A stretch of 64,000 nucleotides of DNA from Rhizobium croatiense. GTDB taxonomy: Bacteria > Pseudomonadota > Alphaproteobacteria > Rhizobiales > Rhizobiaceae. A program made the translations under genes and the position numbers. The notes under the pieces were generated by a model that worked only from the letters and a program-made list of their open reading frames with translations, ran no database searches and was not told the origin of the DNA. The stretch spans positions 1-64,000 of the forward strand of contig NZ_JAILYJ010000016.1 of NCBI RefSeq assembly GCF_019793465.1, written 5' to 3'. Shown piece after piece: positions 52,896-62,769 of the stretch; within the stretch, counting starts at the first letter, position 1, and each line of letters starts with the position of its first letter.

Positions 52896-53375
52896 ATGAC
52901 CATTCATATCGCCGAAGGCGATATCGCAGCGCGCACGCGTTCCATTGTCGCCGACCTTCGTTTCCTTGAAGGGCCGCTGCTTCCCATTCTGCATCAAGTT
53001 CAGCAGGAATTCGGTTATGTGCCGCAGCAAGCGCTGCCCGTGATCGCGGAGGAACTGAACCTTTCGCGCGCCGAGGTGCATGGCGTGATGAGCTTTTATC
53101 ACGATTATCGCGACCACCCCGCCGGGCGGCATGTGCTGAAGCTCTGTCGCGCCGAGGCCTGTCAGTCGATGGGCGGCGACGCGCTGGCTGAGCGCATCAA
53201 GGCGCTGCTCGGCATCGATTTTCACCAGACGACGCTCGACGGCAGCGTGACGCTGGAGGCGGTCTACTGCCTCGGGCTCTGCGCCTGCGGCCCGTCGGCG
53301 ATGCTCGACGGCGAGGTGTATGGTCGGGTCGACGATCAGATGGCGACGGAACTCGTTGCGGAGGCGCGCCGATGA
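52896..53375 (+). CDS. fdsG: NAD-dependent formate dehydrogenase gamma subunit
   Basis: 159 residues, NuoE-like. The [2Fe-2S] cluster ligands are in CRAEAC (C-x4-C) and CLGLC (C-x3-C) near residues 92-97 and 132-136, with SFYHDYRDHPAGRHVLKLC before them. It carries an electron-transfer cluster of the cytoplasmic, molybdenum-containing formate dehydrogenase. The ATG at 52896 follows GGGAGGG. Its last bases overlap fdsB (ATGA). Confidence 0.94.
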   Translation: MTIHIAEGDIAARTRSIVADLRFLEGPLLPILHQVQQEFGYVPQQALPVIAEELNLSRAEVHGVMSFYHDYRDHPAGRHVLKLCRAEACQSMGGDALAERIKALLGIDFHQTTLDGSVTLEAVYCLGLCACGPSAMLDGEVYGRVDDQMATELVAEARR

Positions 53376-54928
53376 CAGTCAAGATATATGTTCCGCGCGA
53401 TGCCGCTGCGCTGGCGCTCGGGGCCGAAAAGGTGGCAAAGGCGATTGCCCAGGAGATCGTCGCCCGCGGCCTCGATGCCGAGATCGTGCGCAACGGCTCG
53501 CGCGGAATGTTCTGGCTGGAGCCGCTGGTCGAGGTCGAGCTTGCCGGCAAGCGCATCGGCTACGGACCGGTGAAGGCAAAGGATGTGTCCGGTCTTTTCG
53601 ACGCCGGGATCGTCAATGGCGGCGATCACCCGCTCTGTCTCGGGGAGGTTGAAGACCTCCCGTTCCTGAAGCAACAGACCCGCCTGACCTTCGCCCGCTG
53701 CGGCGTCATCGATCCGCTCTCGCTTTCGGATTACGAGGCGCATGGCGGCCTTGCCGGCCTCCGCCGCGCCGTTTCGATGGCGCCTGCCGAAATCGTCAAG
53801 GAAGTCACCGATTCCGGCCTGCGTGGACGCGGCGGCGCGGGTTTCCCCACAGGCATCAAGTGGAAGACCGTTCTCGATGCGGCCGGCGACCGCAAATATA
53901 TCGTCTGCAATGCCGATGAGGGCGACAGCGGCACCTTTGCCGACCGGATGATCATGGAGGGCGATCCCTTCGTGCTGATCGAAGGCATGGCGATATCAGG
54001 ACTTGCGACCGGCGCCACGAAGGGATTCGTCTACACGCGGTCGGAATATCCGCATGCGATCGCTGCGATGAGCGAGGCCGTCGGCATCGCGCGGCAGGCC
54101 GGGATCCTCGGCCGGTCGGTGCTCGGCTCGGGCCGCGCCTTCGATATCGAAGTGCGCACCGGCGCCGGCGCCTATGTCTGCGGCGAGGAGACGGCGCTTT
54201 TAAACAGCCTCGAAGGCAAGCGCGGCGTCGTGCGCGCCAAGCCGCCGCTGCCGGCGCATAAGGGACTGTTCGACTGTCCGACCGTCATCAACAACGTGAT
54301 CTCGCTCGCCTCCGTGCCCGTGATCATGGAGAAGGGAGCCGCCTTCTATCGCGATTTCGGCATGGGCCGCTCGCGCGGCACCATCCCTCTGCAGATCGCC
54401 GGCAATATCAGATATGGCGGTCTTTACGAAACAGCCTTCGGTCTTTCGCTCGGCGATATCGTCGACAGGATCGGCGGCGGTACGGCGACGGGACGGCCGG
54501 TCAAGGCCGTGCAGGTCGGCGGGCCGCTCGGGGCCTATTTCCCGCGGGCCCTGTTCGACACGCCGTTCGATTACGAATCCTTCGCCGCCCGGGACGGGCT
54601 GATCGGCCATGCCGGCATCGTCGTCTTCGACGACACCGCCGATATGCTGAAGCAGGCGCGTTTCGCCATGGAATTCTGCGCCGTCGAAAGCTGCGGCAAG
54701 TGCACGCCTTGCCGCATCGGCTCGACGCGCGGCGTCGAGACGGCCGATAAGATCGCCCATGGCATCGAGCCGGAGAAGAACCGGGCGCTGCTGGCCGATC
54801 TCTGCAATACGATGAAATTCGGCTCGCTCTGCGCGCTCGGCGGTTTCACGCCCTATCCCGTCATGAGCGCGATGACGCATTTCCCGGAGGATTTTTCGCC
54901 GGCGCCGATCGCGGAGGCGGCTGAGTGA
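53372..54928 (+). CDS. fdsB: NAD-dependent formate dehydrogenase beta subunit (diaphorase)
   Basis: 518 residues, NuoF-like with an N-terminal NuoE/thioredoxin-like domain (about 1-110). NADH site GLRGRGGAGFPTGIKW, FMN site VCNADEGDSGTFADR with YVCGEETALLNSLEG, and the [4Fe-4S] ligands in ESCGKCTPCRIGSTRG plus a distal Cys (FGSLCALGG). It passes electrons to NAD+. 63 bases separate it from fdsA. Confidence 0.96.
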   Translation: MTVKIYVPRDAAALALGAEKVAKAIAQEIVARGLDAEIVRNGSRGMFWLEPLVEVELAGKRIGYGPVKAKDVSGLFDAGIVNGGDHPLCLGEVEDLPFLKQQTRLTFARCGVIDPLSLSDYEAHGGLAGLRRAVSMAPAEIVKEVTDSGLRGRGGAGFPTGIKWKTVLDAAGDRKYIVCNADEGDSGTFADRMIMEGDPFVLIEGMAISGLATGATKGFVYTRSEYPHAIAAMSEAVGIARQAGILGRSVLGSGRAFDIEVRTGAGAYVCGEETALLNSLEGKRGVVRAKPPLPAHKGLFDCPTVINNVISLASVPVIMEKGAAFYRDFGMGRSRGTIPLQIAGNIRYGGLYETAFGLSLGDIVDRIGGGTATGRPVKAVQVGGPLGAYFPRALFDTPFDYESFAARDGLIGHAGIVVFDDTADMLKQARFAMEFCAVESCGKCTPCRIGSTRGVETADKIAHGIEPEKNRALLADLCNTMKFGSLCALGGFTPYPVMSAMTHFPEDFSPAPIAEAAE

Positions 54929-54991
54929 TGACTATCCACTCGTTAACTTCCTCCCAATTGCTCATTTCCACGTCCATACAGGAGGCCGACC

Positions 54992-57871
54992 ATGTCTCTC
55001 ATCCATGAAATCGACTACGGCACTCCCGCTTCGAAATCGGAAACCATGGTGACGCTGACCATCGACGGGCAGCAGATCAGCGTGCCGGAGGGCACGTCCG
55101 TCATGCGCGCCTCGATGGAGGCCGGCACCACCGTGCCGAAGCTCTGCGCCAGCGACATGATGGATGCCTTCGGCTCCTGCCGGCTCTGTCTCGTCGAGAT
55201 CGAGGGCCGCGCCGGCCTGCCCGCCTCCTGCACGACGCCGGTGGCGGCCAACATGGTGGTACGCACGCAGACGGATCGGCTGAAGGATGTCCGTCGCGGC
55301 GTGATGGAACTCTATATTTCCGACCACCCGCTTGACTGTCTGACCTGTGCTGCCAACGGCGATTGCGAATTGCAGGACATGGCAGGCGCAGTCGGCCTGC
55401 GCGACGTGCGCTACGGCTATGACGGCGACAACCATGTCAGGGCGCGCAACAATGGCGAGATCAATCTGAAATGGACGCCGAAGGACGAGTCCAATCCCTA
55501 TTTCACCTTTGACCCCTCCAAGTGCATCGTCTGTTCGCGCTGCGTGCGCGCCTGCGAGGAGGTGCAGGGCACCTTCGCGCTGACGATCGAGGGGCGCGGT
55601 TTCGGCTCCAAGGTGTCATCGGGTGCGCATGAAGCCTTCATCGATTCCGAATGCGTCTCCTGCGGCGCCTGCGTCCAGGCCTGCCCGACGGCGACACTGA
55701 CCGAGAAGTCGGTGATTGCGATCGGCCAGCCCGAGCATTCGGCCATCACCACCTGCGCCTATTGTGGCGTCGGCTGTTCCTTCAAGGCGGAAATGCGCGG
55801 CGAGGAGCTGGTGCGCATGGTGCCCTGGAAGGACGGCCAGGCCAATCGCGGCCATTCCTGCGTCAAGGGTCGCTTCGCTTACGGCTATTCCAACCATAAG
55901 GATCGCATCCTCAACCCGATGATTCGCGAAAAGGTCAGCGATCCCTGGCGCGAGGTGAGTTGGGACGAGGCCTTCGCGCGTGTGGCGTCGGAGTTTCGCC
56001 GCATCCAGTACCAGTATGGCCGCGAGGCGATCGGCGGCATCACCTCGTCGCGCTGCACCAATGAGGAAACCTATCTGGTGCAGAAGCTGGTCCGCGCCGG
56101 TTTCGGCAACAACAACGTCGATACCTGCGCCCGCGTCTGCCATTCGCCGACCGGCTACGGCCTCGGCCAGACATTCGGCACCTCGGCCGGCACGCAGAAT
56201 TTCGACAGCGTCGAACAGTCCGATGTCGTCGTCATCATCGGCGCCAACCCGACCGATGGCCATCCGGTGTTCGCTTCGCGGCTGAAGAAGCGGCTGCGCC
56301 AGGGGGCCAAGCTCATCGTCATCGATCCGCGCCGCACCGATATCGTGCGATCGCCGCATATCGAGGCTTCCTACCACCTGCCGCTGCAGCCCGGCACCAA
56401 TGTGGCCGTCATGACGGCGCTTGCACATGTGATCGTCACCGAAGGCCTCTATGACGAGACCTTCATCCGCGAGCGCTGCGACTGGTCGGAATTCGAGGAC
56501 TGGGCGGCCTTCGTCGCCGAACCGGCGCACAGCCCCGAAGAGACCGAGATTTTCACCGGCGTTCCGGCGGCGGACCTGCGCGGCGCGGCAAGGCTCTATG
56601 CCAAGGGCGGCAACGGCGCGATCTATTACGGTCTCGGCGTCACCGAACACAGCCAGGGTTCGACCACCGTCATCGCGATCGCCAATCTGGCGATGGCGAC
56701 CGGCAATATCGGCCGTCCCGGCGTCGGCGTGAATCCGCTGCGCGGCCAGAACAACGTGCAAGGCTCCTGCGACATGGGCTCCTTCCCGCACGAGCTGCCG
56801 GGCTACCGGCATATTTCCGACGATGCGACACGCGACATCTTCGAAAAGCTCTGGGGTGTGAAGCTCGACAACGAGCCGGGCCTGCGCATTCCCAACATGC
56901 TGGATGCGGCGGTCGACGGCTCCTTCAAGGGCCTCTATGTCCAGGGTGAGGATATTCTCCAGTCCGATCCCGATACCAAACATGTCGCGGCCGGGCTGGC
57001 GGCGATGGAATGTGTCGTCGTTCAGGACCTGTTCCTCAACGAGACCGCCAATTACGCCCATGTCTTTCTGCCAGGCTCGACCTTCCTCGAGAAGGACGGC
57101 ACCTTCACCAATGCCGAGCGGCGCATCAATCGCGTGCGCAAGGTGATAACGCCGCGCAACGGTTATGGCGACTGGGAGGTGACGCAGAAGCTTGCCCAGA
57201 CGATGGGACTCGACTGGAACTACAGCCATCCGTCGGAAATCATGGACGAGATCGCGGCGACGACACCGAGTTTCGCGTTGGTCTCCTACGACTATCTCGA
57301 CAAGCTGGGTTCGGTGCAGTGGCCCTGCAACGAAAAGAACCCGCTCGGCTCGCCGATCATGCATGTCAACGGCTTCGTGCGTGGCAAGGGCAAGTTCATC
57401 CGCACCGAATATGTGGCGACTGACGAACGCACCGGTCCGCGCTTCCCGCTGCTGCTTACCACCGGCCGCATCCTCAGCCAGTACAATGTCGGGGCGCAGA
57501 CGCGGCGGACCGAGAATGTCGTCTGGCATGCGGAAGACCGGCTGGAAATCCATCCGCACGATGCCGAACAGCGCGGCGTCCGTGACGGCGACTGGGTGAA
57601 GCTCATGAGTCGCTCCGGCGACACGACGCTCCGGGCGCTGATCACCGATCGTGTGGCGCCCGGCGTCGTCTATACGACCTTCCATCATCCCAATACGCAG
57701 GCGAACGTCATCACCACCGACTTTTCCGACTGGGCGACGAACTGCCCGGAATATAAGGTGACGGCTGTGCAGGTCTCGCCTTCCAACGGGCCGAGCGACT
57801 GGCAGATGGAATATGACGAGCAAGCACGGCAATCGCGCCGCATCGCCGGCAAGCTCGAGGCTGCGGAGTGA
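54992..57871 (+). CDS. fdsA: NAD-dependent formate dehydrogenase alpha subunit (Mo-bisPGD)
   Basis: 959 residues. N-terminal NuoG-like part: [2Fe-2S] ferredoxin domain (cysteines from ASDMMDAFGSCRLCLVE), the His/Cys cluster in DHPLDCLTCAANGDCELQD, two [4Fe-4S] sites CIVCSRCVRAC and CVSCGACVQACPTAT. Then the molybdopterin domain with TCAYCGVGCSF cluster and the metal-ligand Cys in CARVCHSPTGYG. It oxidises formate to carbon dioxide. AGGAGG precedes the ATG. The C-terminus (ATNCPEYKVTAVQV) is complete. Confidence 0.97.
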   Translation: MSLIHEIDYGTPASKSETMVTLTIDGQQISVPEGTSVMRASMEAGTTVPKLCASDMMDAFGSCRLCLVEIEGRAGLPASCTTPVAANMVVRTQTDRLKDVRRGVMELYISDHPLDCLTCAANGDCELQDMAGAVGLRDVRYGYDGDNHVRARNNGEINLKWTPKDESNPYFTFDPSKCIVCSRCVRACEEVQGTFALTIEGRGFGSKVSSGAHEAFIDSECVSCGACVQACPTATLTEKSVIAIGQPEHSAITTCAYCGVGCSFKAEMRGEELVRMVPWKDGQANRGHSCVKGRFAYGYSNHKDRILNPMIREKVSDPWREVSWDEAFARVASEFRRIQYQYGREAIGGITSSRCTNEETYLVQKLVRAGFGNNNVDTCARVCHSPTGYGLGQTFGTSAGTQNFDSVEQSDVVVIIGANPTDGHPVFASRLKKRLRQGAKLIVIDPRRTDIVRSPHIEASYHLPLQPGTNVAVMTALAHVIVTEGLYDETFIRERCDWSEFEDWAAFVAEPAHSPEETEIFTGVPAADLRGAARLYAKGGNGAIYYGLGVTEHSQGSTTVIAIANLAMATGNIGRPGVGVNPLRGQNNVQGSCDMGSFPHELPGYRHISDDATRDIFEKLWGVKLDNEPGLRIPNMLDAAVDGSFKGLYVQGEDILQSDPDTKHVAAGLAAMECVVVQDLFLNETANYAHVFLPGSTFLEKDGTFTNAERRINRVRKVITPRNGYGDWEVTQKLAQTMGLDWNYSHPSEIMDEIAATTPSFALVSYDYLDKLGSVQWPCNEKNPLGSPIMHVNGFVRGKGKFIRTEYVATDERTGPRFPLLLTTGRILSQYNVGAQTRRTENVVWHAEDRLEIHPHDAEQRGVRDGDWVKLMSRSGDTTLRALITDRVAPGVVYTTFHHPNTQANVITTDFSDWATNCPEYKVTAVQVSPSNGPSDWQMEYDEQARQSRRIAGKLEAAE

Positions 57872-57992
57872 CGATGGGGGGACGGTTCGGCGTTGTCGAC
57901 GAGGCTTCTCCCCGTAGGGGTCCGAAGGACGGGACGAGACCGACGGCTCGACCCCGGGCGGCGCCCAAAGGGCGGATGAGGGCGCGTAATCC

Positions 57993-58817
57993 ATGACCTT
58001 CCCCACCACCGCCCATGCCCCCGAAACCGCCCGCCGCAACGGCCTGATGCACAGCGGCTCTCGTATCGTGCCGGAGGAAGTGCCGATCGCCTTTTCCTAT
58101 GGGGGCAGCTCGCATGCGGTGATGATGGCGACGCCCGCCGATCTCGAAGACTTTGCCGTCGGCTTCAGCCTGACCGAAGGGATCATCGCTGAGCAGGCGG
58201 AGATATCGGGCATCGAGGTCGTTGCGGGCGAGCAGGGTATCGACGTGCAGGTCAGCCTTGTCGACGACGTCGCCGATCGGCTGCGGGCGCGGCGCCGCAG
58301 CATGGCGGGGCCGGTCGGCTGCGGGCTCTGCGGCATCGAATCGATCGAACAGGCGGTGCGGCCGGTGCCGGATGTCTCGACATCACCGCTGTCGCTCTCG
58401 CATGCCGATATCGTTCGCGCCGTTTCGCTTCTGAACGAGGCGCAGCCGCTGCATCGCGAGACGCGGGCGGTGCATGGCGCCGCCTTCTATCGTCCCGACA
58501 GAGGTCTGATTGCCGTGCGCGAAGATGTCGGCCGGCACAATGCGCTGGACAAGCTTTGCGGCGCCGTCATCGGCTGCGGCGAGAGCGGCGATGATGGCGC
58601 CGTCGTCGTCACCAGCCGGCTTTCGGTCGAGATGGTGCAGAAGGCGGCAATCCTCGGCAGCCCGGTGCTTATCGCCATTTCAGCGCCGACGGCTCTCGCT
58701 ATTCGCACGGCCGAAAAAGCCGGCATGACGCTCGTCGCCCTGGTGCGCGGCGAGGACTTCGAGATTTTCACCCACCCGCACCGAATCTCGCCCGGAAGCA
58801 TCGCCGATGTCGCATGA
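57993..58817 (+). CDS. fdhD: Formate dehydrogenase sulfurtransferase FdhD (FdsC)
   Basis: 274 residues. It brings sulfur from a cysteine desulfurase to the molybdenum cofactor of FdsA. The CxxC motif is in VGCGLCGIES near residue 109-112; EDFAVGFSLTEGII and YRPDRGLIAVREDVGRHNA are family blocks. A GC-rich 121-base gap with short inverted repeats separates it from fdsA. It overlaps fdsD by 11 bases. Confidence 0.95.
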   Translation: MTFPTTAHAPETARRNGLMHSGSRIVPEEVPIAFSYGGSSHAVMMATPADLEDFAVGFSLTEGIIAEQAEISGIEVVAGEQGIDVQVSLVDDVADRLRARRRSMAGPVGCGLCGIESIEQAVRPVPDVSTSPLSLSHADIVRAVSLLNEAQPLHRETRAVHGAAFYRPDRGLIAVREDVGRHNALDKLCGAVIGCGESGDDGAVVVTSRLSVEMVQKAAILGSPVLIAISAPTALAIRTAEKAGMTLVALVRGEDFEIFTHPHRISPGSIADVA

Positions 58818-59052
58818 TACCAAGACCAAACTCGTCTATATGGCAAACCAGATCGCCACCTTCTTCAAGAGCCAGCCGGCCAGCGAGGCCGCTGCGGGGG
58901 TCGCCAATCATATCAACAAATTCTGGGAGCCGCGTATGCGGCGGCAATTGTTCGAAATTCTGGAAAAGGAGGAAAGCGGCCTGGATGCGCTCGTGCTGCA
59001 GGCCGCTCCGATGATCCGCAAACCGGCGGCGGAGGCACACCAGATCCGGTAA
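58807..59052 (+). CDS. fdsD: Formate dehydrogenase delta subunit
   Basis: 81 residues, the usual size. KLVYMANQIATFFKSQPA and VANHINKFWEPRMRRQLFEI are the family core. The small subunit is needed for assembly or activity of the FdsABG enzyme. The ATG at 58807 lies inside the end of fdhD, so translation is coupled. Last gene of the fds operon. Confidence 0.94.
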   Translation: MSHDTKTKLVYMANQIATFFKSQPASEAAAGVANHINKFWEPRMRRQLFEILEKEESGLDALVLQAAPMIRKPAAEAHQIR

Positions 59053-59114
59053 TGTAACGGGCTCATGCCGGCCGCGGGAGCAACACGCCGCCTTTCGCAT
59101 TCACTATCCTCAAA

Positions 59115-59137
59115 ATTTAAATCGATTTAAATATAAT
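59115..59137. promoter_or_regulatory. 18-base perfect palindrome overlapping a -10 box
   Basis: ATTTAAATCGATTTAAAT (59115-59132) is its own complement and runs into TATAAT (59132-59137), a perfect -10. It stands about 100 bases before the MFS carrier gene and would place a dimeric repressor in the spacer of that gene's promoter. No regulator gene is adjacent, so the protein must be encoded elsewhere or be the LysR upstream of fds (less likely, as the site is unlike a LysR box). Confidence 0.65.
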
Positions 59138-59235
59138 CCAGGCGGAAATCTAAACCGCTATAGCGTCCTTTGCGCTCCTGAAAAGACGGATGGCGCTCCA
59201 ATCACAGCAAGGTCTGAAACAAGGAGGAGTTGTTC

Positions 59236-60894
59236 ATGACTGCAGCGGAAACACGTACAGACGGAGCGGTGGCGGGCTCAGGCCTGCTCGATCGTGAAAG
59301 GATCGTGGCCAGGCCCGGTTTCAATAGGTGGCTGGTGCCGCCGGCCGCATTGGCCATCCATCTCTGCATCGGCATGGCCTATGGTTTCAGCGTGTTCTGG
59401 CTGCCGCCGTCGAAGTCGCTTGGGATTACGGCATCGACCGCCTGCCCCGAGCTGACGCTCGTCTCGGCGCTGTTCACCACGACCTGCGACTGGCGCGTTG
59501 CCGACCTCGGTTGGATCTATACGCTGTTCTTCGTCCTGCTCGGCTCGTCGGCCGCCATGTGGGGCGGCTGGCTCGAGCGGGCCGGCCCGCGCAAGGCGGG
59601 TGTCGTTTCCGCCTGCTGCTGGTGCGGCGGCATTGTGCTGGCTGCCGTCGGCGTCATCACCCATCAGCTGTGGTTGATGTGGCTCGGCGCCGGCGTGATC
59701 GGCGGCATCGGTCTCGGCCTCGGTTACATCTCTCCGGTTTCGACGCTGATCAAATGGTTTCCCGACCGGCGCGGCATGGCGACCGGCATGGCGATCATGG
59801 GCTTCGGCGGCGGCGCGATGATCGGCGCTCCACTTGCCAATCTGCTGATGAATGCCTTCAAGACCGATACGTCGGTCGGCGTCTGGCAGACCTTCATCGT
59901 CATGGCGGCGATCTATTTCGTCTTCATGATGGGCGGCGCATTCGGTTACCGCATCCCGCCGGCCGGCTGGCGCCCGCAAGGCTGGACACCGCCGGCGGCC
60001 AAGAGCACGATGATCACCACCAAACACGTGCACCTGCGCGACGCCCACAAGACCAAGCAGTTCTGGCTGATCTGGGCCGTGCTCTGCCTCAACGTTTCGG
60101 CCGGTATCGGCGTTCTCGGCGTGGCCTCGCCGATGCTGCAGGAAATCTTCGCCGGTTCGCTGATCGGCTTGCCGGATGTTGCCTTCGCGCAGCTCGATGC
60201 CGGGCAGAAGGCATCGATCGCCACGATCGCCGCCGGTTTCGCCGGCCTGCTGTCGCTCTTCAATATCGGCGGACGGTTCTTCTGGGCGTCATTGTCCGAC
60301 AAGATCGGCCGCAAGAACACCTATTATAGCTTCTTCGTCATCGGCATCGTGCTCTATGCGCTGGCGCCCACTTTCGCCGGCATGGGCAACAAGGCGCTGT
60401 TCGTTCTCGCCTTCGGCATCATCCTGTCGATGTATGGCGGCGGCTTTGCGACCATCCCGGCCTATCTCGCCGATATCTTCGGCACGCAGTTCGTCGGCGC
60501 CATCCACGGCCGGCTGCTGACGGCCTGGGCAACGGCCGGCGTCGTCGGTCCTGTCGTCGTGAACTATATCCGCGAAGCGCAGATCGCCGCCGGTGTCGCA
60601 CCCGGTCCGACCCTCTATACCGGCACCATGTATATCCTCGCCGGCATGTTGGCGCTCGGCCTCATCGCCAATGCGTTTGTCAGGCCGCTCCCGGACAAGT
60701 GGTTCATGAGGGATGACGAGGTCGCGGCGCTGCAGGCAAAATCGGCGGCCGTCAATGCCGGGCCGACAGGCTCCTTCGGCATCGGCACCGGCGGGCTCGA
60801 CGCCAAGGCGGCGCTTGCCTGGGCGGTCGTCGGCGTTCCGCTGCTCTGGGGTGTTTGGGTGACGTTGCGGGCGACCTTCGCGCTGTTCGGATAA
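59236..60894 (+). CDS. MFS carrier, oxalate/formate antiporter family
   Basis: 552 residues with about twelve to fourteen membrane helices. KWFPDRRGMATGMAIMGFGGGA and NIGGRFFWASLSDKIGRKN are the paired loop motifs of the OxlT-like (OFA) group. The ATG at 59236 follows AAGGAGGAG; a TTG at 59230 is possible. Its place after the formate dehydrogenase genes suggests it carries formate, oxalate or a similar monocarboxylate. No oxalate decarboxylase genes are nearby, so formate or another small acid is more likely. C-terminal extension of about 80 residues is unusual in length. Confidence 0.88.
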   Translation: MTAAETRTDGAVAGSGLLDRERIVARPGFNRWLVPPAALAIHLCIGMAYGFSVFWLPPSKSLGITASTACPELTLVSALFTTTCDWRVADLGWIYTLFFVLLGSSAAMWGGWLERAGPRKAGVVSACCWCGGIVLAAVGVITHQLWLMWLGAGVIGGIGLGLGYISPVSTLIKWFPDRRGMATGMAIMGFGGGAMIGAPLANLLMNAFKTDTSVGVWQTFIVMAAIYFVFMMGGAFGYRIPPAGWRPQGWTPPAAKSTMITTKHVHLRDAHKTKQFWLIWAVLCLNVSAGIGVLGVASPMLQEIFAGSLIGLPDVAFAQLDAGQKASIATIAAGFAGLLSLFNIGGRFFWASLSDKIGRKNTYYSFFVIGIVLYALAPTFAGMGNKALFVLAFGIILSMYGGGFATIPAYLADIFGTQFVGAIHGRLLTAWATAGVVGPVVVNYIREAQIAAGVAPGPTLYTGTMYILAGMLALGLIANAFVRPLPDKWFMRDDEVAALQAKSAAVNAGPTGSFGIGTGGLDAKAALAWAVVGVPLLWGVWVTLRATFALFG

Positions 60895-60900
60895 CCGATC

Positions 60901-60940
60901 GAAGCGCGCCGCGGCGGTATGCGACGGCGCGCTTCATCTT
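60901..60940. terminator. Probable terminator between the MFS carrier and chemoreceptor genes
   Basis: An 11-pair perfect stem GAAGCGCGCCG / CGGCGCGCTTC (60901-60911 with 60925-60935) with a 13-base loop, followed by ATCTTGG. It sits between convergent genes, 7 bases after the MFS stop. The T tail is short, so termination may need Rho or be partial. Confidence 0.65.
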
Positions 60941-61008
60941 GGTCCTCCGGCGTAATTCCCGGAATCGATTTATAGGATGCGGGTCGTTCAACGTGATGCA
61001 GCTTGGGA

Positions 61009-62769
61009 TCAGAACTCTTCCCAGCTCTCGGCGTTTGCCGCGGCAGCGCCGTGCGCCCTGACGACGCGTGAAACGAGATGCCGCGCCGGTGAGCCCGTCT
61101 GTCTGGCCTCCTGCCTCACGGGGGGCTGGGTTTGACCCGGGAGACGAAACTTCATCAGCAGCACGCGCAGCGTTTCGGCCTCCCTCGCAAGGCTGTGGCT
61201 GGCGGCTGTGCTTTCCTCGACCATGGCGGCATTCTGCTGGGTTGCCTGATCCAGCGTGTTGACCGCCTGGTTGATTTCGCTCAATCCGGTTGCCTGTTCT
61301 CTCGACGCTTCGACGATCGCCTCGACATTGCCGTTGATATCGCCGACTTGGGCGACGATCTCCTCGAGTGCCTTGCCGGTCTCGCCGACGAGACAGACAC
61401 CGTTCTTGACGAACTGGCTCGACGTGGTGATGAGCGCCTTGATCTCCTTGGCGGCGTTGGCAGAACGCTGGGCGAGTTCGCGAACCTCCTGGGCCACGAC
61501 CGCGAAACCCTTGCCGGCATCACCGGCGCGCGCCGCCTCGACGCCGGCATTCAATGCCAGCAGATTGGTCTGAAAGGCGATCTCGTCGATGACGCCGATG
61601 ATGTTGTTGATTTCGCGCGAGGACTGCTCGATCTGGTCCATGGCTGCGACGGCATTGCGAACAACGACGCCGGACTGTTCGGCGCCCTGTTTGGTCTTGG
61701 CGATGAGGCGTCCCGCCTCACTGGCGCGACGGGTGGAATCGTTGACCGTCGTGGTGATTTCCTCCAGCGCCGCTGCCGTTTCCTCGATCGACGCGGCCTG
61801 CTGTTCTGTGCGTTTGGAGAAGGAGTCCGCCGATGATCCGATCTCGCGCGAGCCCGCGGCGATCGCCGCGGCATTTTCGCCAATCGTCTTGATAGTTTCG
61901 GCAAGGCCACCGATCGCGGCGTTGAAATCGTGGCGCAACTGCTCCATCGAGGGAACAAAAGCCGTATCCACCGTTCTTGTCAGATCGCCTTCGGCGAGCT
62001 GGTGCAACGCGCCGCCGAGCATGGAAATGGCGCTCATGCGCTGAGTGACGTCGGTCGCGAATTTCACGACCTTGTAGACGTTGCCGCTGGCATCGACGAT
62101 CGGATTGTAGGCTGCCTGGATCCAGATTTGCCGGCCGCCCTTGCCGAAGCGGACAAATTCGTTGGCGATGAATTCGCCCCGCGCCAGCCGCCTCCAGAAG
62201 TCGGCATAATCCCCGGTGCTGGTATAGGCGGGATCGCAGAACATGCCGTGGTGTTTGCCGGCGATCTCGGCCAGCGAATATCCCATGGCGTTGCAGAAAT
62301 TCTCGTTGGCGGTGAGGATTTCGCCTATCGGGGTGAATTCAATCACTGCCTGCGAGCGTGAGATCGCCTCCAGCTTGCCGGAATCTTCGACCGCCTTCTT
62401 CTTCGCGGCGGTAATGTCGGCCGCGAATTTCACTACTTTGAATGGTTTTCCGCCATTAAGAACAGGATTGTAGGACGCCTGGATCCATATCTCCCTGTCG
62501 CCCTTGGCAAAGCGCTTATAGGCACCGGCATCATATTCCCCGCGTCCGAGCCGCGCCCAGAATTCGCGGTACTCCGCAGTGGCCGCATAGGCCGGATCGC
62601 AGAACATGCTGTGATGCTTGCCAAGGATTTCGCTCAGGCTGTAGCCAAGCGCGTCGCAGAAATTTTTGTTGGCCGTCAGGATTTTGCCCTTGAGGTCGAA
62701 TTCGATGATCGCCTGCGACTTGGAAATGGCGTCAAGAATGTATTTCGAATCGGGGGCTAGACCAAACAT
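61009..62769 (-). CDS. Soluble chemoreceptor with two PAS domains
   Basis: 586 residues, no membrane helix. Two PAS domains in tandem (about 10-110 and 130-235) share SQAxIEF, NFCxAxGYS and FAxDxT blocks; each ends in a PAC-like KVVKFA segment. A HAMP-like stretch (about 235-290) leads to the methyl-accepting signalling domain with EIAFQTNLLALNAGVEAARA and GKGFAVVAQEVRELAQRS. The last residues, ESWEEF, are a WxxF-type tether for CheR/CheB. Start MFGLAPDSK with AGGGA ahead; an earlier ATG at 62790 is possible. It probably senses a cytoplasmic or redox signal through a PAS-bound cofactor. Confidence 0.93.
   Translation of the reverse strand: MFGLAPDSKYILDAISKSQAIIEFDLKGKILTANKNFCDALGYSLSEILGKHHSMFCDPAYAATAEYREFWARLGRGEYDAGAYKRFAKGDREIWIQASYNPVLNGGKPFKVVKFAADITAAKKKAVEDSGKLEAISRSQAVIEFTPIGEILTANENFCNAMGYSLAEIAGKHHGMFCDPAYTSTGDYADFWRRLARGEFIANEFVRFGKGGRQIWIQAAYNPIVDASGNVYKVVKFATDVTQRMSAISMLGGALHQLAEGDLTRTVDTAFVPSMEQLRHDFNAAIGGLAETIKTIGENAAAIAAGSREIGSSADSFSKRTEQQAASIEETAAALEEITTTVNDSTRRASEAGRLIAKTKQGAEQSGVVVRNAVAAMDQIEQSSREINNIIGVIDEIAFQTNLLALNAGVEAARAGDAGKGFAVVAQEVRELAQRSANAAKEIKALITTSSQFVKNGVCLVGETGKALEEIVAQVGDINGNVEAIVEASREQATGLSEINQAVNTLDQATQQNAAMVEESTAASHSLAREAETLRVLLMKFRLPGQTQPPVRQEARQTGSPARHLVSRVVRAHGAAAANAESWEEF

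Noticed and set aside
57872..57992. GC-rich gap between fdsA and fdhD as an extra small gene
   Set aside because: No start with a ribosome binding site and no coding pattern; it contains short inverted repeats only, such as CCCC-GTA-GGGG.
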